Position numbers and translations under genes: made by a program. This document shows, piece after piece, positions 45,655 through 54,499 of a DNA stretch of 64,000 bases; the stretch's first letter is position 1, and every line of letters starts with the position of its first letter. The stretch comes from an uncultured Clostridia bacterium (lineage in GTDB: Bacteria; Bacillota; Clostridia; TANB77; CAG-508), in contig CAKOVI010000007.1 in the NCBI GenBank assembly GCA_934121905.1, positions 1 through 64,000 on the forward strand, read 5' to 3'. The notes beneath the pieces are model-generated. The model ran no database searches. It was given only the letters and a program-made list of their open reading frames with translations, and was not told the origin of the DNA.

Positions 45655-46053
45655 GGTATTTTTTATAAAAAGTCTCTAAAAAATATGAGATTAACCAATT
45701 GGAAAAATTCTCCTGATGGACCAATCTATAAATATGATGTGGACATTGCAAAAAACTATTTAAATGAAAAGGAATTAAAAGATTTGAATAGAATAGTAAC
45801 AATGTATTTAGACTATGCAGAATTACAAGCAGAAAATCATAATGCAATGACTATGAAAGATTGGGTAGGAAAATTGAATGCATTTTTGCAATTTAATGGT
45901 AAAGAGATATTACACAGCGCAGGGAAAATATCGGCAAGTGTAGCAAAAGAATTAGCTTATAAAGAGTATGATAAATTTAAAGATAAATTATATAAATCAG
46001 ATTTTGACAATTTTTTAAATGAAACAAGAATGATACAGATAGAAGATAAATAA
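45655..46053 (+). pseudogene. C-terminal fragment of a RhuM-family protein
   Basis: The frame is open from 45655 to the stop at 46053; the first ATG is at 45685 (122 residues). The sequence MRLTNW, DVDIAKNYLNEKEL, LNRIVTMYLDYAELQA, MTMKDWVGKLNAFLQFN and ILHSAGKISASVAKELA matches the C-terminal third of RhuM (COG3943), which is usually about 330 residues. The Fic-like or DNA-binding N-terminal part is missing. There is no ribosome binding site, so it is a remnant, probably of a lost mobile or defence locus. Confidence 0.8.
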
Positions 46054-46151
46054 GGATAGAAAATTTTGGAATAAGTAAAAAAATACTTTTCAACATTTCA
46101 AATTTATGTTATAGTAATTTTAGAAAACAATAGAGGAAGGGTATATATAAT

Positions 46152-49004
46152 ATGTTAAAAAAAGTAAGAATAGTAGTATTAATTATAGCAATAATTGTAA
46201 CAGCAACTATACCAGTATTAGTAGGAGCTAAAAGCTCAGAAAAAGCAAAACAAGACTTTGCAAATGTTGTTTTCTTTGCATACTTTAGAGGAGATACAGA
46301 GGGAAAAGAATATTTGATAAATAATTATCAAGACTTTGTAAAAATGTATGAAGGCGAAGGAAACTTATCTGTAAAAGGATACTTAAATAAAGTATCATAT
46401 GGAAAATTTAATTTAATAAATATTTTTCCACAATATGATGGGAAACAGTTAGTTCCAATAGAATTACCATGTACAGCAGAAGATGCAGAAAAATCTAATG
46501 TGGACTATACAATAATAAATACTATAATTTCTTCTATATCAGGAATTAATGACAATTTAGACTACGATAATGATGGCTACATAGATAATTTTTCTATTAT
46601 ATTAAAAGGAGGTTCTGATGAAGTAGATTCGAACACTACATTGGTTAGCCATAAAAGTGATTATGGAGAAAATGATAAATGGTCTAACAAAAAACTAGGG
46701 ACATACAATATGTTAAATACATATTCAATTTCAAATAGCAAAGCAGGAGTGATTGCACACGAATTTTTGCATTCTTTGGGATATCCAGATTTATATACAT
46801 CTAATGGAACGTATCCAGTATATATATGGGATATAATGGGAGCTGTGGCCCAGCAAATGTCATATCCGCTAGCATATTTAAGAATGAAATTTACAAACTG
46901 GCTAACTATAGATACAATTACAACTAGTCAAACGCTTACATTAAGCTCACAAGATAACGCAAATGGGAATCAAGCATATATTTTAAAATCACCATTAAAC
47001 GAATATGAACTATTTGTAGTAGAATTTAGAAAAAAGCCAACAGATTTTACTAGCCTAGATAGAATGATAGGAAACTCGGGAATGATAGTATATAGAATAG
47101 ATACAACAGTAGAAGGTTTAAATAATAATAGAGGAAAAACTGGTGTATATGTTTTTAGGCAGGAAAGTGGACTTCAAGATGATGCTACTCTAAGATATGA
47201 AGCATATAATGCATCATATTCAAAGGAACAAGGAAAAACACTGATAGGTTCTAGTGATTTAAATGTAACTAAAGGAGCATTAACATTTAGTGATGGTAGT
47301 AACTCTGGAATAGTTATAAGTAATATATCTAGTAGTAAAGGCGATAACATGACAATTGATGTTACTATACCAGATGCACAAAATTATGATACATGGAAAA
47401 ACACAGAATTTCCAGATAGTGTAGGAGGAGATGTATATACAAGGAAAAACGCTGATATTATTTCATACAACAATAAACTTTATTCAGTAAATATGGGAAA
47501 TAATAAAATATATACACATAGTTATGAAAATTCAGAGTGGAAAAAGATAAATGAAGCTTCAATGGATAGCACAAGTGAAATCATAAATGCATCACTATTA
47601 ACAGTAAAGAATGACATGTACTTAATAACCTCTATGTGGGACAAAATTACATTATACAAATTTAGCAACAATGCATGGAGCAAAGTTACGACGTTAACTG
47701 ATACAAACGGAACTTTTGCGTACAAAGAGTATAAGGATAAACTATATTTGGCAAAAGTGTGCTCAGATAATTTACAAGCATCTTTATACGAATTAAATGG
47801 AAATACATTCAATTTAATTGGAACATATTATAAAGGAAGTTTAGAAGCTGGTTCGCAAAAAACTTATGCAGGAACTCCTAAAATAGAAATAATGAATGAC
47901 AAAATGTATATTATAAATAACCAGTCAAATGGATTAATTAGAATGTATGAAATGAAAAATAACAAATTTACAGAGATAGAAACAACTATGAATTCTAATC
48001 AATACGATGTAGTAACGCTTAATAACAAAATATATTTTGTATTAGGTAGCGATTATAATAATGATAAAATGCGAATGGTAATATATGATGGAGAAAAATT
48101 TGAAAAAATAGATACAACAATAAAATTAGGTACACCTATAATTACAGTATCACAAGGAAATATGTATGTTCTAGCAATAGACATGTTAGCAACAGGAAAA
48201 GCAATTGTATATGCATATAATGAGAATACGGGTCTAACTAAAGAAGGAATAGATGTAGACAATTCAGCAGACTATAATAATTTAAATATAGTTTCTATTA
48301 AAAATAATTTATACGTAGTACTAAGAAGAACTACAGATGGAACTATAGTTGTAAAACAAAAGGAAACAGTCAATAGCCTAAAGTCTATAAGCATTATAGC
48401 TCCTAAAAAGACTACATATATTGTAGGAAACAAGCTAGATTTAACAGGATTAAAGGTAATAGCAAATTATAAAAATGCACAAAAAGAGGTCAACGATTAT
48501 ACAATAACAGGATTTGATTCATCTGTACCGGGAATATATGATGCTACAATTACATATGAGGGAGTAAGTAATACTTTTACATATACAATTGTGGAAGATG
48601 TAAAGGAATATACAACATTAACAGAGTATTTAAACAAGGCCGGATATAAAACTACAGAAAACTTTGCTACAGGATTTAAAGTAAACGAAAAGATAAGCAT
48701 CATAAAGAATCAATTAACAAATCAAGATATAAAAATAACAGCAAAAGCAGATGTTATTTCAACTGGAACGGAATTTAGTTATCTTTCAGAAAATTATGTA
48801 AGTGTAGTTTATGGAGATATTAATGGGGATGGAAAAATAAATTCAGCAGACTTATTAAAGATGAGGCAACATTTAATTGGAACTATTACACTAACAGGAG
48901 CCTATAAAAAAGCTGCTGCGTTAGTAAATGGAAGCACAATTAATTCTGCAGATTTATTAAGACTTAGACAACATCTTTTAGGAATAAAAACGATACTTCA
49001 ATAG
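46152..49004 (+). CDS. Secreted M6-type metalloprotease with Ig-like and dockerin domains
   Basis: The 950-residue protein has a signal peptide (about 1-27, basic start, hydrophobic core, ending near VGAKS). An M6 (immune-inhibitor-A-like) catalytic domain follows, with the zinc site V-I-A-H-E-F-L-H-S-L-G-Y-P-D near residue 201. A region of about 350 residues with repeated NNKIY/NKMY patterns looks like a beta-propeller. Next is a bacterial Ig-like domain (about 740-815, YIVGNKLDLTGLKVIANYKN). The C-terminal dockerin (about 895-950) has a first calcium loop GDINGDGKINSADLL and a second loop, NGSTINSADLL, that has lost its acidic ligands. It is secreted and probably docked to a partner on the surface. 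The next gene may supply the anchor. Confidence 0.87.
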   Translation: MLKKVRIVVLIIAIIVTATIPVLVGAKSSEKAKQDFANVVFFAYFRGDTEGKEYLINNYQDFVKMYEGEGNLSVKGYLNKVSYGKFNLINIFPQYDGKQLVPIELPCTAEDAEKSNVDYTIINTIISSISGINDNLDYDNDGYIDNFSIILKGGSDEVDSNTTLVSHKSDYGENDKWSNKKLGTYNMLNTYSISNSKAGVIAHEFLHSLGYPDLYTSNGTYPVYIWDIMGAVAQQMSYPLAYLRMKFTNWLTIDTITTSQTLTLSSQDNANGNQAYILKSPLNEYELFVVEFRKKPTDFTSLDRMIGNSGMIVYRIDTTVEGLNNNRGKTGVYVFRQESGLQDDATLRYEAYNASYSKEQGKTLIGSSDLNVTKGALTFSDGSNSGIVISNISSSKGDNMTIDVTIPDAQNYDTWKNTEFPDSVGGDVYTRKNADIISYNNKLYSVNMGNNKIYTHSYENSEWKKINEASMDSTSEIINASLLTVKNDMYLITSMWDKITLYKFSNNAWSKVTTLTDTNGTFAYKEYKDKLYLAKVCSDNLQASLYELNGNTFNLIGTYYKGSLEAGSQKTYAGTPKIEIMNDKMYIINNQSNGLIRMYEMKNNKFTEIETTMNSNQYDVVTLNNKIYFVLGSDYNNDKMRMVIYDGEKFEKIDTTIKLGTPIITVSQGNMYVLAIDMLATGKAIVYAYNENTGLTKEGIDVDNSADYNNLNIVSIKNNLYVVLRRTTDGTIVVKQKETVNSLKSISIIAPKKTTYIVGNKLDLTGLKVIANYKNAQKEVNDYTITGFDSSVPGIYDATITYEGVSNTFTYTIVEDVKEYTTLTEYLNKAGYKTTENFATGFKVNEKISIIKNQLTNQDIKITAKADVISTGTEFSYLSENYVSVVYGDINGDGKINSADLLKMRQHLIGTITLTGAYKKAAALVNGSTINSADLLRLRQHLLGIKTILQ

Positions 49005-49072
49005 CTTTATAAAGAATTTTACAGTTGACTTCAGAGAAAGTAAATTAATGAAAGAGAGGAATGTACTAACAT

Positions 49073-50536
49073 ATGAAAAAATTATATATATTTTTTGCAA
49101 TACTAATAATGATAATACTTGTACCACAAATTGCTTTTGGAGCAGGCTCTGCTTCAATTTCAGCACCAGCTTCTGTAGAAAGTGGCTCTAATGTAACTAT
49201 AAAAGTAACATTAAGCAATGTGGCAGCATGGAATATAAAAATAAAAGCATCTGGAGCAACAGATGGAGCAACCAAAAGTTATGCTGATGCAACAGAAGAT
49301 GCTGAAAATACAACTAAAACATTTAGTGTAACATGTAATAGTAAAGGTGCAGGAACAATAACAGTTACTGTTACAGGAGATATAACTAGTGCAGATGGAG
49401 CAAATAAAGATATATCTTTAACAAAGGCAATAACAGTAAAAGAAAAACAAGTAAACAATTCAACAAATAATAACCCAAGTCAACCTACAAATTCATCTAC
49501 AAGTGGAACAACATCAAAACCTAATACACCAAGTTCAGGAGGACAAACATCAAGTGGTCAAGCAACAGGAGGACAAACATCAAGTGGTCAAACAACAGGA
49601 GGACAAACATCAAGTGGTCAAGCAACAGGAGGACAAACATCAAGTGGTCAAACAACAGGAGGTCAAATACAAAATGGGCAGACTACAAATGAAAATGTAG
49701 AAAAAGAAGCGGAAGCAAGACTGACAGAATTATCTGTTTTGGGTTATGAGATTAGTCCTGAATTTAATAAAGATACACAAGAGTATTTTGTAGAAGTACC
49801 ATTAACACAAGAAAATGTAACAATAGATGCTAAAACATTAGGAAGCAAAGCACAAATACAAGGCACAGGAAACTATGAGGTAAAAGAAGGAAATAATGTT
49901 TTTGAAATAGTTGTAACAGCTGAAAACGGAGAAACAAAAACATATAAATTAAATGTAGCAGTAGTAGATAAAAATCCAATAATAGCTACAATAAATCAAA
50001 AGCAATACGCAGTAGTAAAACAGGCAAAATTACTAAAAAAACCAAATTTATATGAAGAAACAACTATAAAGATAAATGATATAGAGGTGCCAGCTTTCAA
50101 AAATGAAACAAATAAACTTATAATAATAGGAATAAAAGACGAAAATAATCAAATATTATATGCGACATATAATGATGGAAAGTATGACATATACACAGAG
50201 GTAACATCTAAAAATTTATTGTTATATATAACAGAAGGAAAATTAGAGGGATATAAAAAGACATCTGTAACAATAAATGAAAAGCAATATAGTGCTTACG
50301 AAATAAATGATAGATTTGTGGTTGTGTATGCAATGAATGTTAATAATGGAGAATATGGATATTATAAATATGACAAAAAGGATGAAACTTTTCAATATTA
50401 TGAAATAGATAAAGCTGAACAAAAAGAAATAAATGTATTTGCTGTAATAAGTGTTATTTTAGGAATATTACTTGTAATAAGTATAATTGCGCAGATTGTA
50501 ATTAATAAAAAGAAATTGAAAATAGAAAATATATAA
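49073..50536 (+). CDS. Membrane-anchored surface protein with Ser/Gly/Gln repeats and a cadherin-like domain
   Basis: The 487 residues comprise a signal peptide (1-23) and an N-terminal beta domain (about 24-125, SISAPASVESGSNVTIKVTL onward) that resembles a cohesin or Ig-like fold. A low-complexity linker with four 10-residue GQTSSGQ(A/T)TG repeats (about 157-196) follows, then a cadherin-like beta-sandwich domain (about 215-305, LSVLGYEISPEFNKDTQEYFVEV) and a C-terminal membrane segment (about 458-478) with a basic tail, but no LPXTG. It begins 69 bases after the dockerin protein and has AGAGAGGA before its ATG. The two may be receptor and ligand, an inference from position and from the beta fold only. 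Confidence 0.75.
   Translation: MKKLYIFFAILIMIILVPQIAFGAGSASISAPASVESGSNVTIKVTLSNVAAWNIKIKASGATDGATKSYADATEDAENTTKTFSVTCNSKGAGTITVTVTGDITSADGANKDISLTKAITVKEKQVNNSTNNNPSQPTNSSTSGTTSKPNTPSSGGQTSSGQATGGQTSSGQTTGGQTSSGQATGGQTSSGQTTGGQIQNGQTTNENVEKEAEARLTELSVLGYEISPEFNKDTQEYFVEVPLTQENVTIDAKTLGSKAQIQGTGNYEVKEGNNVFEIVVTAENGETKTYKLNVAVVDKNPIIATINQKQYAVVKQAKLLKKPNLYEETTIKINDIEVPAFKNETNKLIIIGIKDENNQILYATYNDGKYDIYTEVTSKNLLLYITEGKLEGYKKTSVTINEKQYSAYEINDRFVVVYAMNVNNGEYGYYKYDKKDETFQYYEIDKAEQKEINVFAVISVILGILLVISIIAQIVINKKKLKIENI
49541..49660 (+). repeat. Four tandem 30-base repeats inside the surface protein gene
   Basis: Unit GGACAAACATCAAGTGGTCA plus RCAACAGGA. Copies at 49541, 49571, 49601 and 49631 alternate A and G at one base, so the real period is 60 bases in two copies. 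A fifth copy is degenerate. In-frame copy number change is expected. Confidence 0.9.
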
Positions 50537-50614
50537 AAATGTAATACAAATGTAATATTTAACTTGTTGTTTTTTTATAAATCTTATGTAATAATAAAAT
50601 AGAAAAAAATTAGA

Positions 50615-50660
50615 TAGAGGTAAAAGAGCCTACAGTATACTCTTTTACCTCTGTTTTTAT
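50615..50660 (+). terminator. Terminator after the surface protein gene
   Basis: AGAGGTAAAAGAG pairs with CTCTTTTACCTCT, followed by GTTTTTAT. The rest of the spacer (50537-50776) shows no gene. Confidence 0.85.
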
Positions 50661-50776
50661 AAGTAAAAACGAAACTGTGAAAAATCTAATTAAAGTAACA
50701 GTCGAAGCCATGTAAGTAATACTTTTTCTGAAAATGACAAAACACCGATTTTTTTAATATCATTTTGTGCAACTAA

Positions 50777-51436
50777 ATTTACGCTGCTTATGGTAGATAT
50801 TTAAAATGTGCTGATTGTGGGAACACATTAACAAGAAAGAAATGTCGTAGTAAAATTTATTATTATTGTTCTTCTTATGTAAGAAATAAGACATGTACAA
50901 GTCATGGAATAAAAGAAGAACAAATTGAGGCGATAGTTTTACAACTGATAAATAAACAAATTGAACTTGTTCACAATACAGCGAAAATGATAGATAAGAT
51001 TTCAAAAAATAAATCAATTGATTATGATTATGAAATTCTAATGAATAGAATTGATAATATAGAAAAAGAAAAGGAAAAATATTTAAAATTAGATAGAGAG
51101 TTGTTAAGTAATCTAACAGATGAAATTATAAATCAAACTGAATATGAAGAATATCGCAAAGATTATTGCGAACATATAAAACAATTAAACAAAATAAAAA
51201 AAGAATTGAATAATAAATTAAAAAATAATAAGTCTAATAGTATAGCAAATAAAAAGTGGATGAGTACATTTACAGAGTTTGAATAAATAGAAAAACTTAA
51301 TTCTAAAACTATATATGAACTAATAGACAATATTTATATAGAAGAAAATGGAGGGATTAAGATAAAATTTAGATATCAAGATGAATTTATTCAAGCGATT
51401 GACTTTATAAAAATAAATAATTGTGCTATAATATAG
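50777..51436 (+). pseudogene. 3' remnant of a large serine recombinase
   Basis: An open frame without start codon reads GRYLKCADCGNTLTRKK and then YYYCSSYVRNKTCTSHGI, a recombinase zinc ribbon with four Cys. The coiled coil follows (EIDRNIEKEKEKYLKL type). A stop at 51284-51286 interrupts it, after which IEKLNSKTIYELIDNIYIEE continues the family C-terminus to 51436. The catalytic resolvase domain and DNA-binding recombinase domain are absent, so it is a dead end of an integrated element. Confidence 0.85.
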
Positions 51437-51479
51437 GAAGTTGTAAAAATGAAAGATAGAATGGAAGTGAATAATATAT

Positions 51480-52439
51480 ATGGATATGTATCAAAAAAGA
51501 AAAATTAGAGCAGAAAAGAAAAATAATGATAGTCAAAAAAGTTTTCCTTCGGTCGGAATTAACTGGTATCCCGGCCACATGGCCAAAACCAAAAGACAAA
51601 TATCAGAAGACATAAAATTAATAGACATAATAATAGAAATACTAGATAGCAGAATACCGATTTCAAGTAGAAATCCAGATATAGCACAAATAACAAAAAA
51701 CAAAGACAAAATAATAATACTAAATAAAAGTGATTTAGCAGATGCAAAACAAAATGAATTATGGGTACAATACTTTAAAAATAAAGGACAAACAGCAATA
51801 CTTGCAGATTGCAATAATGGAAAAGGGATAAATGAAATATTAAGAGCAGTAGAAAAGCAAAAAAGTAGTGAACTAGAAGAATATGCCAAAAAAGGACGAA
51901 CAGGAAGAAAAATAAGAGCAATGGTGCTTGGAATACCAAATGTAGGAAAATCATCCTTTATAAATAGGGTAGCTAAAAATAGCAACTTAGAAGTTGGAAA
52001 TAAACCAGGAGTAACAAAGAAAAAACAATGGATTAGAGTAAATGATAAAATAGAATTATTAGATACACCAGGTGTATTATGGCCAAAATTTGAAAGTGAA
52101 CAGGTTGCTTTAAATTTATCATATACAGGTACAATAAAAGATGATGTATTGCCTAAGACTGAAATAGCATATCAATTATTAAAATTTTTACTAGAGAATT
52201 ATCGTCAAAATATCATAGAAAGATATAAATTAGATGCAAGTTATATAGAGGAAACTTTAAACAAACCAGAACCAGAAAATTTCAATATCTATGAAATTAT
52301 GCTTCAAATCGGTAAAAAAAGAGGTTGCATAATATCAGGAGGAGAAGTTGATGATGAAAAAACAGCAAAAATTATAATAGATGATTTCAGAAGTGGAAAA
52401 ATAGGAAAAATAACACTTGAAAAAGCGGAAAGGAAGTAG
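51480..52439 (+). CDS. rbgA: Ribosome biogenesis GTPase RbgA/YlqF
   Basis: Circularly permuted GTPase needed for late assembly of the 50S subunit. The 319-residue protein shows INWYPGHMAKTKRQI at the N-terminus. The G4 motif NKSDLA comes before G1 GIPNVGKSSFINR, and G3 DTPGVLWPKF follows, the permuted order of the YlqF family. A C-terminal helical RNA-binding domain ends the protein. The start is uncertain by two codons (ATG at 51480 or 51486). It is followed after three bases by the mini-RNase III gene, so both rRNA and ribosome maturation functions are one operon. Confidence 0.93.
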   Translation: MDMYQKRKIRAEKKNNDSQKSFPSVGINWYPGHMAKTKRQISEDIKLIDIIIEILDSRIPISSRNPDIAQITKNKDKIIILNKSDLADAKQNELWVQYFKNKGQTAILADCNNGKGINEILRAVEKQKSSELEEYAKKGRTGRKIRAMVLGIPNVGKSSFINRVAKNSNLEVGNKPGVTKKKQWIRVNDKIELLDTPGVLWPKFESEQVALNLSYTGTIKDDVLPKTEIAYQLLKFLLENYRQNIIERYKLDASYIEETLNKPEPENFNIYEIMLQIGKKRGCIISGGEVDDEKTAKIIIDDFRSGKIGKITLEKAERK

Positions 52440-52442
52440 AAT

Positions 52443-52853
52443 TTGAAAATAGAAGAATTTATACCAATAAATAAGAGCCCAGAAGAAATAAATCAAATAT
52501 CACCACTTGTATGGGCATATGTTGGTGATTGTGTATATGAGTTGTATATTAGAACATATCTAGTAGACACTACAAATTTAAAGCCACATAAATTACATAT
52601 TGAATCAATTAAATATGTAAAAGCAGGAGCACAAGCAAAATTTTTGGGAGAATTTTATGATTTTTTAACTGATGAGGAAAAAGATATCGTAAGGAGAGGC
52701 AGAAATGCAAACAATCACCATTTACCTAAAAATTCAAATGTGCAGGAATATATGTATTCTACAGCTTTTGAGGGATTGATTGGATATTTGTATTTGTGTA
52801 AGAGATATGAGAGAGTTAAAGAGATAATTGAAAAATATGTTTTGAATTTCTGA
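52443..52853 (+). CDS. mrnC: Mini-ribonuclease III (23S rRNA maturation)
   Basis: A 136-residue RNase III catalytic domain without the double-stranded RNA-binding domain, the Mini-III type that trims 23S rRNA ends in Firmicutes. PLVWAYVGDCVYELYIRTYLV holds the metal-binding Asp, and RRGRNANNHHLPKN and YMYSTAFEGLIGYLYL complete the active-site set. The start is TTG at 52443, with GGAAG nine bases before it. The stop codon lies inside the left arm of a REP-like hairpin that probably ends transcription. Confidence 0.92.
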   Translation: MKIEEFIPINKSPEEINQISPLVWAYVGDCVYELYIRTYLVDTTNLKPHKLHIESIKYVKAGAQAKFLGEFYDFLTDEEKDIVRRGRNANNHHLPKNSNVQEYMYSTAFEGLIGYLYLCKRYERVKEIIEKYVLNF

Positions 52854-52902
52854 TTGGGGACGGTTCTTTTCGTGAAAAGAACCGTCCCCAATCAGAAATT
52901 TT
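52845..52902. repeat. REP-like hairpin overlapping the mrnC stop codon
   Basis: AATTTCTGATTGGGGACGG and onward to TTCTTTT, with a perfect complement around CGTG, ending in TTTTT. The arms include the TGA stop. The left arm therefore supplies the last coding bases of mrnC, and the element also serves as its terminator. Confidence 0.88.
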
Positions 52903-52961
52903 TGCATAAAATTAGGATAAAATAATACAATTATATTAATAATAGTATTAGGAGGAAAATG

Positions 52962-53846
52962 ATGAAAGACAGATATTTAGTTTTAGGTGGAGATTTAAGA
53001 AACATTAAACTGGCAGGGATGCTAGCAGATGACGGAAATAAAGTATATTCATTTGGGCAAGAAAGGTCAGATGAAGTTTTAGATGATGGTAGAATTGAAA
53101 AATGTAGCTCATTAAAGCAGGCATTAGAAAAATCACAAGTGATTATAGCTCCGGTACCTTTTTCAGGAAACAGTGAAAACATTAACACACCATTTAGTGA
53201 TGAGAAAATTATGATTGATGAACTTTTAAAAAATAATAAAGGTAAAATATTTATAAGTGGAAGCATTAAAGATGATATAAAGAAAAAATTAGATGAAAAT
53301 TATATGCAAGTAGTAGATATTATGAAAAGAGATGATTTAGCCATTTTAAATACTATAGCAACAGCTGAGGGTACAATAGAAGTAGCAATAAAAAATACAG
53401 ATAAAATATTGCAAGGAAGTAGAGTTTTGGTTTTGGGTTTTGGTAGAGTGGGAAAAATTGTAGCAAATAAGTTTAGTAAACTTTCTGCAATTGTTACGTG
53501 TGCTGCGAGAAAAGTGTCTGATTTAGCATGGATTAAAGCTTATGGATATAATAGCTTAAATATAAATGATATGTTATATGATTTAAATGAATTTGACATA
53601 ATTATAAATACTGTTCCTCAAACAATAATAAAAGAACGTGAATTAAAACATATGGATTCAGAAGCACTACTTATAGATTTAGCCTCTACTCCTGGAGGAA
53701 TTGACGGAAAAATGGCTACAAGTATGGGATTGAAATTTATATGGGCATTGGCATTACCTGGAAGAATTGCCCCTAGTTCTTCGGCTAAATTTATTAAAGA
53801 TACTGTTTATAACATACTTGAAGAAAGGTCGAAAAATGTAGAATAA
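52962..53846 (+). CDS. dpaA: Dipicolinate synthase subunit A
   Basis: Sporulation enzyme (SpoVFA) that oxidises dihydrodipicolinate to dipicolinic acid, the calcium chelator of the spore core. The 294-residue protein has DRYLVLGGDLRN at the N-terminus, a second Rossmann motif VLVLGFGRVGKIVA near residue 152, and ALALPGRIAPSSSAKFIKDTVYNIL at the end. ATGs at 52959 and 52962 are both possible after AGGAGG; the second has better spacing. The usual partner dpaB is not adjacent. In several Clostridia the B function is supplied elsewhere, so this need not be a defect. Confidence 0.93.
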   Translation: MKDRYLVLGGDLRNIKLAGMLADDGNKVYSFGQERSDEVLDDGRIEKCSSLKQALEKSQVIIAPVPFSGNSENINTPFSDEKIMIDELLKNNKGKIFISGSIKDDIKKKLDENYMQVVDIMKRDDLAILNTIATAEGTIEVAIKNTDKILQGSRVLVLGFGRVGKIVANKFSKLSAIVTCAARKVSDLAWIKAYGYNSLNINDMLYDLNEFDIIINTVPQTIIKERELKHMDSEALLIDLASTPGGIDGKMATSMGLKFIWALALPGRIAPSSSAKFIKDTVYNILEERSKNVE

Positions 53847-53962
53847 TGCGACAAGAAAATGGAAAAAATTTCCAGAAAAGTATAGACAAATTTGCTGAAA
53901 AGTAGTAGAATACAAAATGTAAAAGTTGCAACAAAAAAATAAAATTATAGGAGGCAAAAAGA

Positions 53963-54226
53963 ATGGAAGTTCTAAAAATTTCATCAAAATCAAATCCAAA
54001 TTCAGTAGCAGGAGCTATTGCAGGATTGATAAAAGAATCACAAAAAGCAGAAATGCAAGCAATAGGAGCAGGTGCTCTAAATCAAGCAGTTAAGGCAGTA
54101 GCAATAGCAAGAGGTTTTGTAGCACCAGCAGGAGTAGATTTAGTTTGCATACCAGCATTCGCAGAAGTTGAGGTCGAAGGAGAAGACAGAACAGGAATTA
54201 AACTTATTGTGGAATCTAGAAAATAA
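53963..54226 (+). CDS. spoVS: Stage V sporulation protein S
   Basis: Small (87 residues) conserved protein required for normal coat and septum steps of sporulation, with an Alba-like fold. The sequence MEVLKISSKSNPNSVAGAIAG, GAGALNQAVKAVAIARGFVAP and IKLIVESRK is nearly invariant in the family. TAGGAGG precedes the ATG. A GAAT at 53908-53911 could be the -10 of a sigma-H promoter, as known for spoVS in Bacillus, but the -35 region is not convincing. It follows dpaA by 116 bases, and the two form a small sporulation block. Confidence 0.96.
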   Translation: MEVLKISSKSNPNSVAGAIAGLIKESQKAEMQAIGAGALNQAVKAVAIARGFVAPAGVDLVCIPAFAEVEVEGEDRTGIKLIVESRK

Positions 54227-54280
54227 TGATTTTTGTTAATAAAATTATGGTTTGCCTAATATGGTAATATGTAAAAAATG

Positions 54281-54319
54281 AGTTAAAATCGGAAAAGTAG
54301 TGAAGCTTTTTCGATTTTT
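54281..54319 (+). terminator. Terminator after spoVS
   Basis: AAATCGGAAAAG and CTTTTTCGATTT form a stem around a short loop, followed by TTTTT. Confidence 0.75.
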
Positions 54320-54411
54320 TTCGCGAAAGAACCGTTTCTTTTTCCATTGGAACCGTTTCTTTTCGCGAAAAGACCGTTTCCTTTTGCAAAAAGAAACGGT
54401 CCTTTCACGAA
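54320..54411. repeat. Cluster of REP-like half-sites (GGACCGTTTCTTTT type)
   Basis: Four related units in tandem (AAGAACCGTTTC, TGGAACCGTTTCTTTT, AAAGACCGTTTCC and AAGAAACGGTCC) with pairing between TCGCGAAA flanks and a perfect terminal hairpin. It ends with CTTTCACGA, the same tail as the element at 3561. It lies between the spoVS terminator and the next promoter. Confidence 0.8.
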
Positions 54412-54427
54412 ATCGACAAAATTCCCC

Positions 54428-54455
54428 TTGACAATTCCATAAAATGCTATATAAT
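54428..54455 (+). promoter_or_regulatory. Promoter of the solute-binding protein gene
   Basis: TTGACA (54428-54433), 16 bases, TATAAT (54450-54455), 44 bases before the start. Confidence 0.7.
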
Positions 54456-54499
54456 TACAAAGAAGTTTTTAATTTAGTAATAATAAAAAAGAGGTGCAT

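Noticed and set aside
49541..49660. Regular 30-base repeats resembling a CRISPR array
   Set aside because: The units are contiguous without unique spacers, in frame within a surface protein gene, and encode a Gly/Gln/Ser linker.
50987..51286. 99-residue coiled-coil gene
   Set aside because: It is the internal part of a longer open frame that encodes a recombinase zinc ribbon upstream and the recombinase C-terminus downstream of a stop.
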